A stretch of DNA of 43,722 nt, from contig JBELML010000039.1 of assembly GCA_042095835.1 (NCBI GenBank), positions 1 to 43,722 on the forward strand, in the 5' to 3' direction. This DNA is from DATFKA01 sp042095835 (GTDB taxonomy: Bacteria > Bacteroidota > Bacteroidia > Chitinophagales > Saprospiraceae). The notes beneath the pieces were generated by a model. It worked only from the letters and a program-made list of their open reading frames with translations, did not search any database and had not been told where the DNA came from. A program made the translations under genes and the position numbers. Below are positions 27,301-35,360 of this stretch, piece by piece. The first letter of the stretch is position 1; every line of letters starts with the position of its first letter.

Positions 27301-29244
27301 TTAAAACCGCTCGCGCAGAGCGCCACTTTCATACTTCGATAATAGTAGTTTTAAATCTTTGATTTTTTCCTTAATTCGGGCCCCATTATCTAGATCGCGG
27401 ACCTTAAGTCGCTGCGCTGACTGATTGAGTACGGTTTGAGAATAGGCGATATCTAATTCTTCTACGATCGCTTTGGCTTTACTCTCAAAGGGTTCGTGCG
27501 CAACGATTTGCCTGCCAAAGCAGTTGTGGATGAGCGTAAAACCGGCAATCCCCGTCTTGCCTTGGTAGGCTTTGGCAAAACCGCCGTCAATAACGATGAG
27601 TTTACCATCAGCTTTGACTGGACTTTCTCCCTTTTTGACCGAAACAGGAACATGCCCATTCAAAATCACCCCTTCTTTTAATCCGAACTCTTCGAGAATC
27701 ATTTGGCAGGTTGCTGGATCATCCCGATAAGTGTAATAAAAATCCTTAGTTTCTTTGTGTGTCGATTTTTCTTCTAGAAAATACCGCTCGAAAGTGGCCA
27801 TCTTGTCTTTACCAAAAAGTGGGGAATCTGAGCCTGCCCACAAATACCAACACAGATCAATAGCATAGAGGCATTCTGGGCTTTGGCGATCTCCAGCATA
27901 AGCAATCTTCATCTGCTGGTCAAGGTTGTCCATTAAGGCTTTTCCTTTTTTAGGGCCCCAACCCAAATCCACTGCTTTGAATTGACCATCAACAGTAAGT
28001 GGTATACAGCCATGATAAAGGAGATTGCCATTAGAAACCAAATACATACTACCTTTCTCAAATAAAGTACGTACGTGCCGCTGAAGGCGCTCACTTTTCA
28101 GAAAAGATTCTTTAATGCCCTCGATCAAGACTTGCTCTTCCTCACTGAGCGCATAAGGATCCCTGGGATCAAGGGTAGGGAAAAAGTTATCCTTCATAGT
28201 ATACACCTGCCCATCGACTTGGACTTCTTTCCGCTCTACGTCAATTTTATCCAGCAACAAGCGATCCGTCATATTAAAGATGGAGCGGCGCTTTATTACC
28301 TGACCCTCCAACTTGAATTGGAGAATAGTGATGGCCTTGTGCATGATACTATTGAGCCAATGTTCCGATTCATTCAGCATATCACTAAGATCCACCTTAG
28401 GCTGAAAGGCTAGACTTTTGTCCTGCTCGTAGTGCTCTATCGCAAAAGAGGCCAGTGGCAATAGCTGTATACCGTAGCCTTTCTCCAAAGTATCGGTATT
28501 GCCGTAGCGTAGGCAGAGGCGAATGACATTGGCCATACAAGCCTCGGAGCCTAGACCAGCGCCCATCCAGACCACATCATGGTTGCCCCATTGAAAATCT
28601 ACGGAGTGGTGTTTGGTTACCTCATCCATTATAAATTCTGCGCCAGGCCCACGGTCATAAACATCACCTATGATATGAATCCTATGGATAGCGAGTCTTT
28701 GAATCAATTTGGCAAAAGCAATGATTAGCGGGTCAGCCTGTTTGATCTCAATGATACTTTCGATCAAGTGATCGTAATAGTCATTCGCCTGCCCAATTTC
28801 TCGCTCAGCCACTAATTCTCCGATCACCTGATCAAAGCCTACCGGTAGATTTTTCCGGAATTTTTTGGTCGAATAAATAGAAGCAAATGATCGGGTCAAA
28901 GCGATTTGGCACTTTAAAGTCAAGCGATAAAAGTCTGGTAGATCTTCGACCTCTTCTTTTATCATCGGCAACTTTTCGGCTGGATAATAGATCAAGGTGG
29001 CCAATCGATTGCAGGCCAAAACGCCTATTTCCGGGAATAGCTCCTTGATTTTCTGTTTGATGACTCCAGAGCCATTGCGCAAAACATGTTCAAATGCCTC
29101 ATGCTCTCCATGAATATCACTGAGGAAAATTTCGGTGCCTTTGGTTAAACTCAATACCGAGCTCAACAAGACGATTTCCTTGGCTGCCTCAAGACGATTG
29201 GGGTATTTATCAGAAAGGAGTTGGAGGTACTTATGATGTGACAT
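27301..29244 (-). CDS. fbp: Class III fructose-1,6-bisphosphatase
   Basis: Hydrolyses fructose-1,6-bisphosphate to fructose-6-phosphate in gluconeogenesis; cytoplasmic. The length of 647 residues fits the FBPase_2 family (Firmicutes and Bacteroidota type), which is built on a calcineurin-like metallophosphatase fold. Metal-binding motifs are visible: 'LSDIHGEHEAFEH' (Asp43, His45), 'IIGDVYDRGPGAEF' (near 195) and 'QWGNHDVVWMGA' (near 220). The C-terminal part has the family's 'LNGHVPVSVKKGESPVKADG' segment. It starts 33 nt after the stop of the GH20 gene on the same strand, so both may share one transcript. It is followed by a hairpin terminator. Confidence 0.96.
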   Translation of the reverse strand: MSHHKYLQLLSDKYPNRLEAAKEIVLLSSVLSLTKGTEIFLSDIHGEHEAFEHVLRNGSGVIKQKIKELFPEIGVLACNRLATLIYYPAEKLPMIKEEVEDLPDFYRLTLKCQIALTRSFASIYSTKKFRKNLPVGFDQVIGELVAEREIGQANDYYDHLIESIIEIKQADPLIIAFAKLIQRLAIHRIHIIGDVYDRGPGAEFIMDEVTKHHSVDFQWGNHDVVWMGAGLGSEACMANVIRLCLRYGNTDTLEKGYGIQLLPLASFAIEHYEQDKSLAFQPKVDLSDMLNESEHWLNSIMHKAITILQFKLEGQVIKRRSIFNMTDRLLLDKIDVERKEVQVDGQVYTMKDNFFPTLDPRDPYALSEEEQVLIEGIKESFLKSERLQRHVRTLFEKGSMYLVSNGNLLYHGCIPLTVDGQFKAVDLGWGPKKGKALMDNLDQQMKIAYAGDRQSPECLYAIDLCWYLWAGSDSPLFGKDKMATFERYFLEEKSTHKETKDFYYTYRDDPATCQMILEEFGLKEGVILNGHVPVSVKKGESPVKADGKLIVIDGGFAKAYQGKTGIAGFTLIHNCFGRQIVAHEPFESKAKAIVEELDIAYSQTVLNQSAQRLKVRDLDNGARIKEKIKDLKLLLSKYESGALRERF

Positions 29245-29277
29245 AGCTTGATATCGTGATATTGAGGTACAAATTTT

Positions 29278-31590
29278 CTAAAAAACCACCAACTCATCAA
29301 TCGCAAGTCTACTAGCATCTCCTGCGCGGTGCTGCCCTGTTGGTAAAGTCTGGTAGTTGAAAATCTTGACTTGTAGTCTTTTAATTTTTTGAGGCGTCCA
29401 TTGCAGTTCGGATGTTATTTTATTCCTACCCTGTACTAAATGATCCTCATAATAATCCGTTTCTGAAAGTAGGCTTGCCTGGCCTTCCTCATCCACTTTA
29501 TAGACCTCGACTTTACTCGGTGGATAATAAGCAGAAATGGTATAACGTAGGGCATCGAAGGAGATGCTTTTCACCGCTGTAGCTGCTTCCAATTCTATTT
29601 CTACAACTAAATTTCCATTGGATTTCACCCAATTGGTATCCGATGGATGCAATCGAGCATAACTTAGATCGCTAAATTTATCCTCTACACTTCCATCTTC
29701 CTGGGTGACCTTTGCCCCTCTCGCTTGATGTACTGGAAAGGCTAATTCGGTAGTGCGACCCAGCGCCTGGTCGCCATGGAATGCGCGTGCTTTAATGGTC
29801 GCACTAGTCTCTAGTTGAAAAGGTCCTGTAAATTTGGAAGATGATAAATTTGGTTCAGTACCATCGGTGGTATAATAAATATCAAGTCCCTCAACTTCGG
29901 TGTCTAAGGTATATTCGATAGCCTCACCCACGCCTTGATGTCTGATCCAGGGACTAAAGGCGCTATTGGCATAGCGGATATTTTGAGCCTCTAGCTGGGC
30001 AAATTTGGTCCGTAGGCGATCACTGAACCCATTCCAGTCTTTTCTTTCAGCAGAAGACCAGGCATTTTCAGCGATGGCGAAGACCCGCGGGAAAGTCATA
30101 TAGGTCAGTTTTCCCCAATCAGTAATGGATTCCGTCCAGAGATTAGCTTGGATACCTTTGATATAGGCTTGTTCTTCCGCACTTAAGGTCTCGGGTGACA
30201 CCTCGTAGTTGTAAGCGGTAGAAAGTAGCAGTTGGCTGTAACCTAAATTGGGTTCTAGATCATCGTGGCCTTGCTTGAGGTCGATATAGCAGTATTTGTT
30301 GGGCGTCATAATCACTTCGTGGCCTGCTTTGGCTGCCGCTATTCCGCCTTCTTCACCTCGCCAGGACATGACGACTGCGTTTGGTGCTAGGCCACCTTCC
30401 AGGATCTCGTCCCAACCGATCATTTTTCGGCCCCGTGCATTGATGATCTTTTCGACGCGTTTGATGAAGTAACTCTGTAATTCCTCTTCCGTCTCTAGGC
30501 CCTCATCTCGCATTTTGCGCTGGGCATCGGGATCAATTTTCCATTGACTTTTGTTACACTCATCTCCGCCGATGTGAATATAGTCATAAGGAAAAAGGTC
30601 TATGATCTCATTGAGCATATTCTCTACGAACACATAGGTCGCTTCTTTACCTGGATTGTAGGTATTGTTTTTGAAAACACCACCTGTGGCTACGTGGGGA
30701 GCAGCATTTACACAGCCTAATTCTGGATAAGCCGCGATGGTGGCTTGGGCATGGCCGGGCATATCTATCTCTGGTATCACCTCGATGTGTCTGGCTTTAG
30801 CATAGGCTACGACTTCTTTGATTGCTGCTTGGGTATAAAAGCCACCGTAAGTTGCTGCTTGGCTAGCTTGCTGTACGGGTCTACCCCACCAATCGGAGAT
30901 GGTCTCATCGTAGTTGGTATGATCTACTCGCCAGGCGCCGACTTCTGTCAACTTGGGATATTGTTTGATCTCTACTCGCCAGCCCTGATCATCAGTCAAG
31001 TGCCAATGGAAGCGATTGAGTTTGAGTTCGGCCATCATATCCAGGACTTCTTTCACCTGCTCTACCGTGAAGAAGTGCCGCGAGACATCCAACATGAAAC
31101 CTCGCCAACCAAAGCGCGGTTGGTCTCGGATGGTGACGCAGGGGATTTGGTAAGCTTTTCCAGCAGCATTAGCCGCAAAATAAGATAGCGGTAGCATTTG
31201 TTCTAAGGTCTGTAAAGCATAAAAACTAGCGGCGGGGTTGGCTGCTTTTATTTGAATTTGCTGCGGACTGACCGTCAAAGAATAGGCGTCGTTCTGCAAT
31301 TCGGTATCTATTTCGATTAAGATAGCAGAGTCTTCTGTTTTAGTAGCGATGCTAAGGTCCCATCCAGCTTGGGTATTCAAGTCTTTCAACCACACAGCGA
31401 CTGATGGCAGGAGTGCCTCATCTAAAACGGAGAGCTTTGTCTTTTCAGAAAAATTAAAGTAGCCCTCTGCCATTTGAAGATCAACAGGAATCGGAATGAT
31501 ATCTAGATTTCCTATTTCAAGCTTGGCATCTGTACTACAGTTGGTCAATAATAAAGCTAAGAATAGCAGTAGATAAAGTTGGCGCGGCAT
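29278..31590 (-). CDS. GH20 beta-N-acetylhexosaminidase, lipoprotein
   Basis: Removes terminal beta-linked GlcNAc or GalNAc from glycans or chitooligosaccharides. The start at 31590 is preferred over an upstream in-frame ATG at 31629 because it opens directly with a lipoprotein signal ('MPRQLYLLLFLALLLTNC'; Cys18 would be lipidated). Length is 770 residues. Domains: a GH20 N-domain (about 25-155), the catalytic barrel (about 160-520) with 'RGFMLDVSRHFFTVEQVK', 'LNRFHWHLTDDQGWR' and the catalytic pair Asp343-Glu344 in 'HIGGDECNKSQW', a chitobiase-type C-domain ('IYYTTDGTEPNLSS', about 555-610), and a C-terminal beta-sandwich (about 630-770, F5/8-like). Substrate-assisted catalysis is the rule in this family. 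The enzyme sits in the periplasm or on the outer membrane. Its gene is 33 nt from fbp. Confidence 0.95.
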   Translation of the reverse strand: MPRQLYLLLFLALLLTNCSTDAKLEIGNLDIIPIPVDLQMAEGYFNFSEKTKLSVLDEALLPSVAVWLKDLNTQAGWDLSIATKTEDSAILIEIDTELQNDAYSLTVSPQQIQIKAANPAASFYALQTLEQMLPLSYFAANAAGKAYQIPCVTIRDQPRFGWRGFMLDVSRHFFTVEQVKEVLDMMAELKLNRFHWHLTDDQGWRVEIKQYPKLTEVGAWRVDHTNYDETISDWWGRPVQQASQAATYGGFYTQAAIKEVVAYAKARHIEVIPEIDMPGHAQATIAAYPELGCVNAAPHVATGGVFKNNTYNPGKEATYVFVENMLNEIIDLFPYDYIHIGGDECNKSQWKIDPDAQRKMRDEGLETEEELQSYFIKRVEKIINARGRKMIGWDEILEGGLAPNAVVMSWRGEEGGIAAAKAGHEVIMTPNKYCYIDLKQGHDDLEPNLGYSQLLLSTAYNYEVSPETLSAEEQAYIKGIQANLWTESITDWGKLTYMTFPRVFAIAENAWSSAERKDWNGFSDRLRTKFAQLEAQNIRYANSAFSPWIRHQGVGEAIEYTLDTEVEGLDIYYTTDGTEPNLSSSKFTGPFQLETSATIKARAFHGDQALGRTTELAFPVHQARGAKVTQEDGSVEDKFSDLSYARLHPSDTNWVKSNGNLVVEIELEAATAVKSISFDALRYTISAYYPPSKVEVYKVDEEGQASLLSETDYYEDHLVQGRNKITSELQWTPQKIKRLQVKIFNYQTLPTGQHRAGDASRLAIDELVVF

Positions 31591-31598
31591 TTTTTTGG

Positions 31599-31630
31599 AA
31601 AAGATAGGGAATGTGCCACCGATGTCCAAG
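31599..31630 (-). promoter_or_regulatory. Candidate promoter of the GH20 gene
   Basis: On the minus strand: CTTG (31630-31627), a 20-nt spacer, then TATCTTTT (31606-31599), one mismatch from TAnnTTTG. Transcription would begin very close to the ATG at 31590, giving an almost leaderless mRNA and excluding the ATG at 31629. This rests on a motif match only. Confidence 0.3.
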
Positions 31631-31648
31631 TATTTTTGATTCGCAATA

Positions 31649-31758
31649 GGGGATTAGGGGGACTTTGAGACTGGGAGACTGGGAGACGAGGGGAAGGGGA
31701 GACGGGGAGAGCGGGGACTGGGAAAGCGTAAGACTGGGAGGGAACAGGGAGTTGGGAG
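31649..31758 (+). repeat. G-rich low-complexity tract with G-quadruplex pattern
   Basis: About 110 bp in which runs of three to five Gs alternate with short A/C/T spacers (units such as GGGAGACT and GGGGAAGGGG) on the plus strand. More than four G-runs lie within 7 nt of each other, satisfying the usual G-quadruplex pattern. It lies between the GH20 gene start and the tRNA-Pro promoter. Confidence 0.85.
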
Positions 31759-31791
31759 AATGATGATCTCGGTAACTTTTTTATACAATTT

Positions 31792-31824
31792 CTTGGGCAA
31801 GAGGGAACAAATCCTCTATATTTG
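31792..31824 (+). promoter_or_regulatory. Promoter of tRNA-Pro
   Basis: CTTG (31792-31795), a 21-nt spacer, then TATATTTG (31817-31824), an exact Bacteroidota -7 element, 16 nt before the mature 5' end of the tRNA. Confidence 0.75.
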
Positions 31825-31839
31825 CAATCCTTCAAAATT

Positions 31840-31913
31840 CGGGATGTAGCGCAGCCCGGTAGCGCGTTCGTCTGGGGGGCGAGAGGCCGCAGGTTCAAAT
31901 CCTGTCATCCCGA
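31840..31913 (+). tRNA. tRNA-Pro (anticodon GGG)
   Basis: A complete cloverleaf of 74 nt. The acceptor stem CGGGATG/CATCCCG is perfect and opens with the C1-G72 pair typical of bacterial tRNA-Pro. The D arm is GCGC/GCGC and the anticodon stem TTCGT/GCGAG. The loop CTGGGGG has U33 followed by the GGG anticodon. The T arm is GCAGG-TTCAAAT-CCTGT, and A73 is the discriminator. CCA is not encoded. Promoter and terminator flank it closely, so it is a single-gene transcription unit. Confidence 0.97.
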
Positions 31914-31919
31914 CTGAAA

Positions 31920-32031
31920 CCTAAAGGCTTTCTGCAATCAGCAGAGGGTCTTTTTGTTTTCTAGGCTGTTGAAAATCTCATTTTCATAAAGGCTGAAAAA
32001 TTAAAAGACCTCCGAAGGAAAAGCCTTTAGG
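31920..32031. repeat. Nested inverted repeats downstream of tRNA-Pro
   Basis: Outer arms CCTAAAGGCTTT (31920-31931) and AAAGCCTTTAGG (32020-32031) are perfect reverse complements. Inner arms GGTCTTTT (31947-31954) and AAAAGACC (32003-32010) are also perfect. The right-hand copy, read on the minus strand, resembles the tRNA terminator read on the plus strand, as if the terminator had been duplicated in inverted orientation. Confidence 0.7.
31926..31955 (+). terminator. Rho-independent terminator of tRNA-Pro
   Basis: GGCTTTCTGC and GCAGAGGGTC pair over 10 bp, with three G-T wobbles and a 5-nt loop (AATCA), followed directly by five Ts. It lies 12 nt after the tRNA. Confidence 0.8.
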
Positions 32032-32067
32032 GTTTGGTACCCTCCCCTCTTAGGATGGGCCAAAGTC

Positions 32068-32085
32068 AATCCTGTCATCCCGACT
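32068..32085 (+). repeat. Duplicated 3' end of tRNA-Pro (att-like)
   Basis: AATCCTGTCATCCCGACT is an exact 18-nt copy of tRNA positions 31898-31915, 170 bp downstream. A degraded match extends upstream (GGCC near 32058). It is either the scar of an element that integrated into the tRNA 3' end or the tail of a decayed second tRNA-Pro copy. Confidence 0.75.
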
Positions 32086-32087
32086 AG

Positions 32088-32131
32088 TGACATCCCTGCA
32101 AAAAATCTTTGATTTTTTCGTCAGGATGTCA
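32088..32131 (-). terminator. Long hairpin, likely terminator of the subtilase gene
   Basis: Outer arms TGACATCC and GGATGTCA plus TG/CA, then inner arms AAAAAATC (32100-32107) and GATTTTTT (32111-32118) around a 3-nt loop. It begins 25 nt beyond the subtilase stop on the minus strand. No separate T-run follows, but the inner arm supplies six Ts. Confidence 0.6.
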
Positions 32132-32156
32132 GCATTCGGTCTTCTATACTTATTTG

Positions 32157-33710
32157 TTATTTACTAGTCAAAGCTTTTACTGCCGCAGCGGGCTGGATGA
32201 ACTTACCCGTCTCTCTAGTGCTTCCGGTTTTTACGCCTGTTTCTTTGAGGATTTTGTAGACTTCATCGGTTTTGATATCTGGGTTGATGCTTTTCATCAA
32301 ACCGATGAGGCCGGCTACGTAAGGGGTCGCCATGGAGGTCCCATTATAGGTCGCATATTGACTACCTGGAATGGTCGAATAGATACCTACTCCGGGGGCA
32401 GCAATCCCCATTTTGAGGTCTTGTACAGTATTGGAGAAACTGGCTTTCTTGAGCTCTGAGTCTACTGCACTCACGCCGATGATTCCTTTGGCATTCACCG
32501 GACCGTAGTTTTTGGAGTTGGCATTGGAGTTTCCGGCTGCGGCTACTACAATTGCTCCTTTCTTATTGGCGTAAGCTACGGCATCACTATAAGCTTTTTG
32601 CTTTAGATCATTGGATGGTCCACCTAGAGACATGGAGATCACATCGGCACCTTTATCGGCCGCTTTGAGGATACCATTGATGATCATTTTCTGGCTACCA
32701 AAACCCATTTTACTCAGCACCTTGATCGAGGTCACTCGGGTGTAAGCATTATTTCTAGAGTAAGAGGCTACTCCCACTCCATTATTAGTTACTGCGGCGG
32801 CGATTCCTGCACAGTGTGTTCCGTGTCCTTTTGGATCATCGTCACTACTTTTTACGATAGACGTGTAGTTATCCTTAATGTCTTCGTGTTTAGAATCTAC
32901 ACCTGTATCCAGGATAGCGATGAGTGCTTTCTTTTGCGGTTGAATGTTTTCCTTTTCTAATACATTATACAACTGATCCATCTTCATTTGGCGGAAGGAC
33001 CACAACTGCTCTACACCAGGATCATCAATTCCAAATTGAGGATCTACTCTTCTTTTTTGGTCTCTTTCTTGCGGGACCGATTCGATGGGTGACAGTTGGA
33101 TCATTTCATTGTACTCTACATTTTCTACAAAGGGGAAAGCGGCTAATTTGCTTTTTAAGGCATCAATCCCTTGGTCATTAATGCTGTTCACCAAGATGTA
33201 ATCATCGAGATCTGTCCAATCTGCGCGCTGGATATCTGGAAAGGCAATTTCATAATTGGCATTATGATCCATTAGAAAGTCTTCCAACGCACTAATTTGC
33301 GTTGGCGTAAAATCAGGAACCAATTCTACTAGCAATTCGCCAGAGGAATCTAATTCTATCTCACTTTGTTCCATCACATAAGGAAATGAAGAAGGTTCCA
33401 GTACATTTTTATAATACCAATAACCCGCAGCAACTACTACAGCCAATAGAAGGATGAAAAGTTTACGCTTACGAGCTACCCAAGTAAAAACGGCACCAGA
33501 AGCAGCAATCACCATTAAATCTCTAACGATCACCTCTACTTTATAATCAACCGGAGCAATTTGTGCCACCCAGCTCCCAAAATAGGTCAGTAGGGCGCCT
33601 ATGGTCATGATCCGAAACAATCGATCGGCTTTGCCTGATTCAAATCTAGCCCAAAATATTAATCCTAAAATGATGGCGAAGAAACTTATTAGATAAATAG
33701 AACTTATCAT
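32157..33710 (-). CDS. Membrane-anchored subtilisin-like serine protease (S8)
   Basis: A 517-residue protein. The N-terminus has about four hydrophobic helices (3-20, 31-52, 57-76, 83-100) and no cleavable signal, so the protease is tethered to the inner membrane. Residues ~110-215 look like an inhibitory prodomain ('LVELVPDFTPTQISALEDFL', 'FPFVENVEYNEM'). The catalytic domain (about 245-515) holds Asp268 in 'AILDTGVDSKHED', His296 in 'GHGTHCAGIA' and Ser459 in 'NGTSMATPYVAG', with the oxyanion Asn in 'AAAGNSNANS'. The domain ends without a T9SS tail. Membrane segments before a subtilase prodomain are uncommon; which side of the membrane the catalytic domain faces cannot be fixed by eye. A hairpin terminator follows and a 181-bp dispersed repeat lies upstream. 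Confidence 0.93.
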   Translation of the reverse strand: MISSIYLISFFAIILGLIFWARFESGKADRLFRIMTIGALLTYFGSWVAQIAPVDYKVEVIVRDLMVIAASGAVFTWVARKRKLFILLLAVVVAAGYWYYKNVLEPSSFPYVMEQSEIELDSSGELLVELVPDFTPTQISALEDFLMDHNANYEIAFPDIQRADWTDLDDYILVNSINDQGIDALKSKLAAFPFVENVEYNEMIQLSPIESVPQERDQKRRVDPQFGIDDPGVEQLWSFRQMKMDQLYNVLEKENIQPQKKALIAILDTGVDSKHEDIKDNYTSIVKSSDDDPKGHGTHCAGIAAAVTNNGVGVASYSRNNAYTRVTSIKVLSKMGFGSQKMIINGILKAADKGADVISMSLGGPSNDLKQKAYSDAVAYANKKGAIVVAAAGNSNANSKNYGPVNAKGIIGVSAVDSELKKASFSNTVQDLKMGIAAPGVGIYSTIPGSQYATYNGTSMATPYVAGLIGLMKSINPDIKTDEVYKILKETGVKTGSTRETGKFIQPAAAVKALTSK

Positions 33711-33771
33711 ATTGTTATATTTTCATATTGATTAATTGGTTAAACGCACCAAATAAGTACATCGTATAATT

Positions 33772-33952
33772 TTTATATTTAGACTGAGTCTGCAAGTGAA
33801 ACCCGCTCTAGCATCTTCATTTTTGTCATTCGATACAAAAACGAAGCAAAAAAATCTTGCCTGGCCAAACTCGCTCCACTCAAACAATGCCCAGGCGGCC
33901 TCCCGCACTTTGCTTATCGGAAATCTCATGCCTGATCTTCAGTAAAAGCTAC
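33772..33952 (-). repeat. 181-bp dispersed repeat, copy 1
   Basis: It matches 37526-37706 over 181 bp with no gaps and about 11 substitutions (~94% identity), same orientation. The most conserved core is a 67-bp stretch from GCATCTTCATTTTTGTC to CTCGCTCC. Read on the minus strand it gives a short open frame ('REAAWALFEWSEFGQARFF'), but changes between copies are not biased to silent sites, so it is probably not a gene. It lies just upstream of the subtilase gene. Confidence 0.92.
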
Positions 33953-34250
33953 TTCCTTTAAGTTTTAATTTTAATACGATTAACCTTTACTGATTAAAAT
34001 TTTCGATTTTATCGTCAGTAGTGATATCAATTTAGCGATGACCGCTTTTACTCTAAAGCTCAGGTATATATCTAAATATAAAAAAATAAACAGCGCTTTG
34101 CCCATTTTTCTGCTAAAGTAGCGGTGCGGACAGACTAAGCTATTTATAGAACTCTACCAATGTAATTCTTGTTATACCCAAAGCAATGAAAAATGACAAT
34201 ACGGATAAAAGATCAATCCAGTTGTCATTTTCGTTTGAAAGAGAAATTAT
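33953..34250. other. Non-coding stretch between the repeat and the trxB promoter
   Basis: AT-rich, about 300 bp, with no open frame that looks coding and no clear hairpin. I see nothing else assignable in it. Confidence 0.5.
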
Positions 34251-34258
34251 TACTTTTG
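34251..34258 (+). promoter_or_regulatory. Promoter -7 element of trxB
   Basis: TACTTTTG is an exact TAnnTTTG match. The -33 element is weak: TTTC lies 18 nt upstream and TTTG only 13 nt upstream. Transcription starting near 34265 would give a leader of ~115 nt that contains the structured RNA at 34293-34362. Confidence 0.55.
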
Positions 34259-34292
34259 CAAACTGTAAAACAGGATACTTAACATTATTCAT

Positions 34293-34362
34293 CTACCGAG
34301 TCCTTCGCTGAAGCTGGGAATGCAAACCTAAGGCTTCTCGGAGAAAGCAGGACCGCAGGTAG
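34293..34362 (+). ncRNA. Structured RNA leader upstream of trxB, class unknown
   Basis: A 70-nt segment folds as an irregular rod: CTACC (34293-34297) with GGTAG (34358-34362), GTCCT (34300-34304) with AGGAC (34349-34353), and GAAGC (34310-34314) with GCTTC (34333-34337), separated by asymmetric internal loops. An alternative stem CCGAG (34296-34300) with CTCGG (34337-34341) competes with the two outer stems, which would allow switching. It ends 17 nt before the trxB ATG. It does not match any riboswitch I recognise (not TPP, cobalamin, SAM-I, FMN or glycine). It could be a cis-regulator or a separate small RNA. Confidence 0.5.
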
Positions 34363-34379
34363 ACAACATTATAAAGGAC

Positions 34380-35330
34380 ATGGAAGAAGGAAAAGCAAAT
34401 AGCGTTTTAAATACAGTGATTGTAGGATCTGGCCCCGCTGGCTATACCGCAGCGGTCTATGCCGCAAGAGCCAACCTCAATCCAGTATTATATACAGGTA
34501 AAGATGTGGGTGGACAATTGATGATCACCACAGACGTAGAGAATTATCCAGGCTACCCAGATGGTATCATGGGGCCTCAAATGATGGAGGATTTTCGCAA
34601 GCAAGCTGAGCGCTTTGGTACAGAGATCAACTATGAGTTGATCACTAAAGTGGATTTATCTGGTCCTATCCACAAGTTGTGGACAGATACGGGTAAAGAA
34701 CTTCATGCTCATACTGTTATCATTTCTACTGGTGCAAGTGCCAAATGGCTAGGGCTAGAGTCGGAGAAAAAATTCATGAACAAAGGGGTATCTGCCTGTG
34801 CCGTTTGTGATGGCTTTTTCTACCGAGGGCAGGAACTAGTCGTCGTAGGTGGCGGTGATACCGCGGCCGAAGAAGCGCTCTATCTTTCGAAGTTGTCTCC
34901 AAAAGTGCACATGCTGGTACGTAGAGACGAGATGAGAGCCTCAAAAATCATGCAGGAGCGCGTATTGAAAACCGAGAACATCCAAATGCACTGGAATACA
35001 GAGACCCTTGAAATCATAGGAGATGATGGTGTAGAAGGTGTAAAAGTGAAGAATAATAAAACCGAAGAGGAGTCGGTCATTTCAGCCAAAGGCTTCTTTG
35101 TAGCTATTGGCCACAAACCTAATACGGATATTTTCAAAGGTTGGTTGGATATGGATAGTGCAGGCTATATTACGCCAGTACCCGGTCGCACCCACACCAA
35201 TATTGAAGGCGTATTCGCAAGTGGAGATGCGCAAGATAACATCTATCGTCAAGCAGTGACTGCAGCAGGTACAGGTTGTATGGCGGCGCTAGATGCCGAG
35301 CGTTATCTCACAGAAAAAGGGATTATTTAA
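34380..35330 (+). CDS. trxB: Thioredoxin-disulfide reductase
   Basis: Transfers electrons from NADPH through FAD to thioredoxin; cytoplasmic. The length of 316 residues is standard. The FAD-binding motif 'VIVGSGPAGYTAA' is at about 14-26, the redox pair Cys140-Ala-Val-Cys143 is in 'SACAVCDGFFYRGQ', the NADPH motif 'VVVGGGDTAAEEA' is near 160, and the C-terminal FAD motif is 'GVFASGDAQDNIYRQ'. All key residues are present. It stands alone on the plus strand between minus-strand genes, with a structured leader and a strong terminator. Proximity to the metal-efflux genes may reflect a shared stress context, but no shared regulation is seen. Confidence 0.97.
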   Translation: MEEGKANSVLNTVIVGSGPAGYTAAVYAARANLNPVLYTGKDVGGQLMITTDVENYPGYPDGIMGPQMMEDFRKQAERFGTEINYELITKVDLSGPIHKLWTDTGKELHAHTVIISTGASAKWLGLESEKKFMNKGVSACAVCDGFFYRGQELVVVGGGDTAAEEALYLSKLSPKVHMLVRRDEMRASKIMQERVLKTENIQMHWNTETLEIIGDDGVEGVKVKNNKTEEESVISAKGFFVAIGHKPNTDIFKGWLDMDSAGYITPVPGRTHTNIEGVFASGDAQDNIYRQAVTAAGTGCMAALDAERYLTEKGII

Positions 35331-35360
35331 TCCAGAAAACCTTAGACAACTTCAATAAGA

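Noticed and set aside
30745..31188. 147-codon plus-strand frame inside the GH20 gene
   Set aside because: It is antisense to the catalytic barrel of the hexosaminidase, with no recognisable family.
31557..31898. 113-codon minus-strand frame across the G-rich tract and tRNA-Pro
   Set aside because: It overlaps the tRNA in antisense and consists largely of low-complexity Pro/Ser sequence from the G-rich tract.
33732..33929. 65-codon minus-strand frame in repeat copy 1 as a gene
   Set aside because: It is inside the 181-bp dispersed repeat; substitutions relative to the second copy are frequently amino-acid changing and the ends diverge at once outside the repeat.
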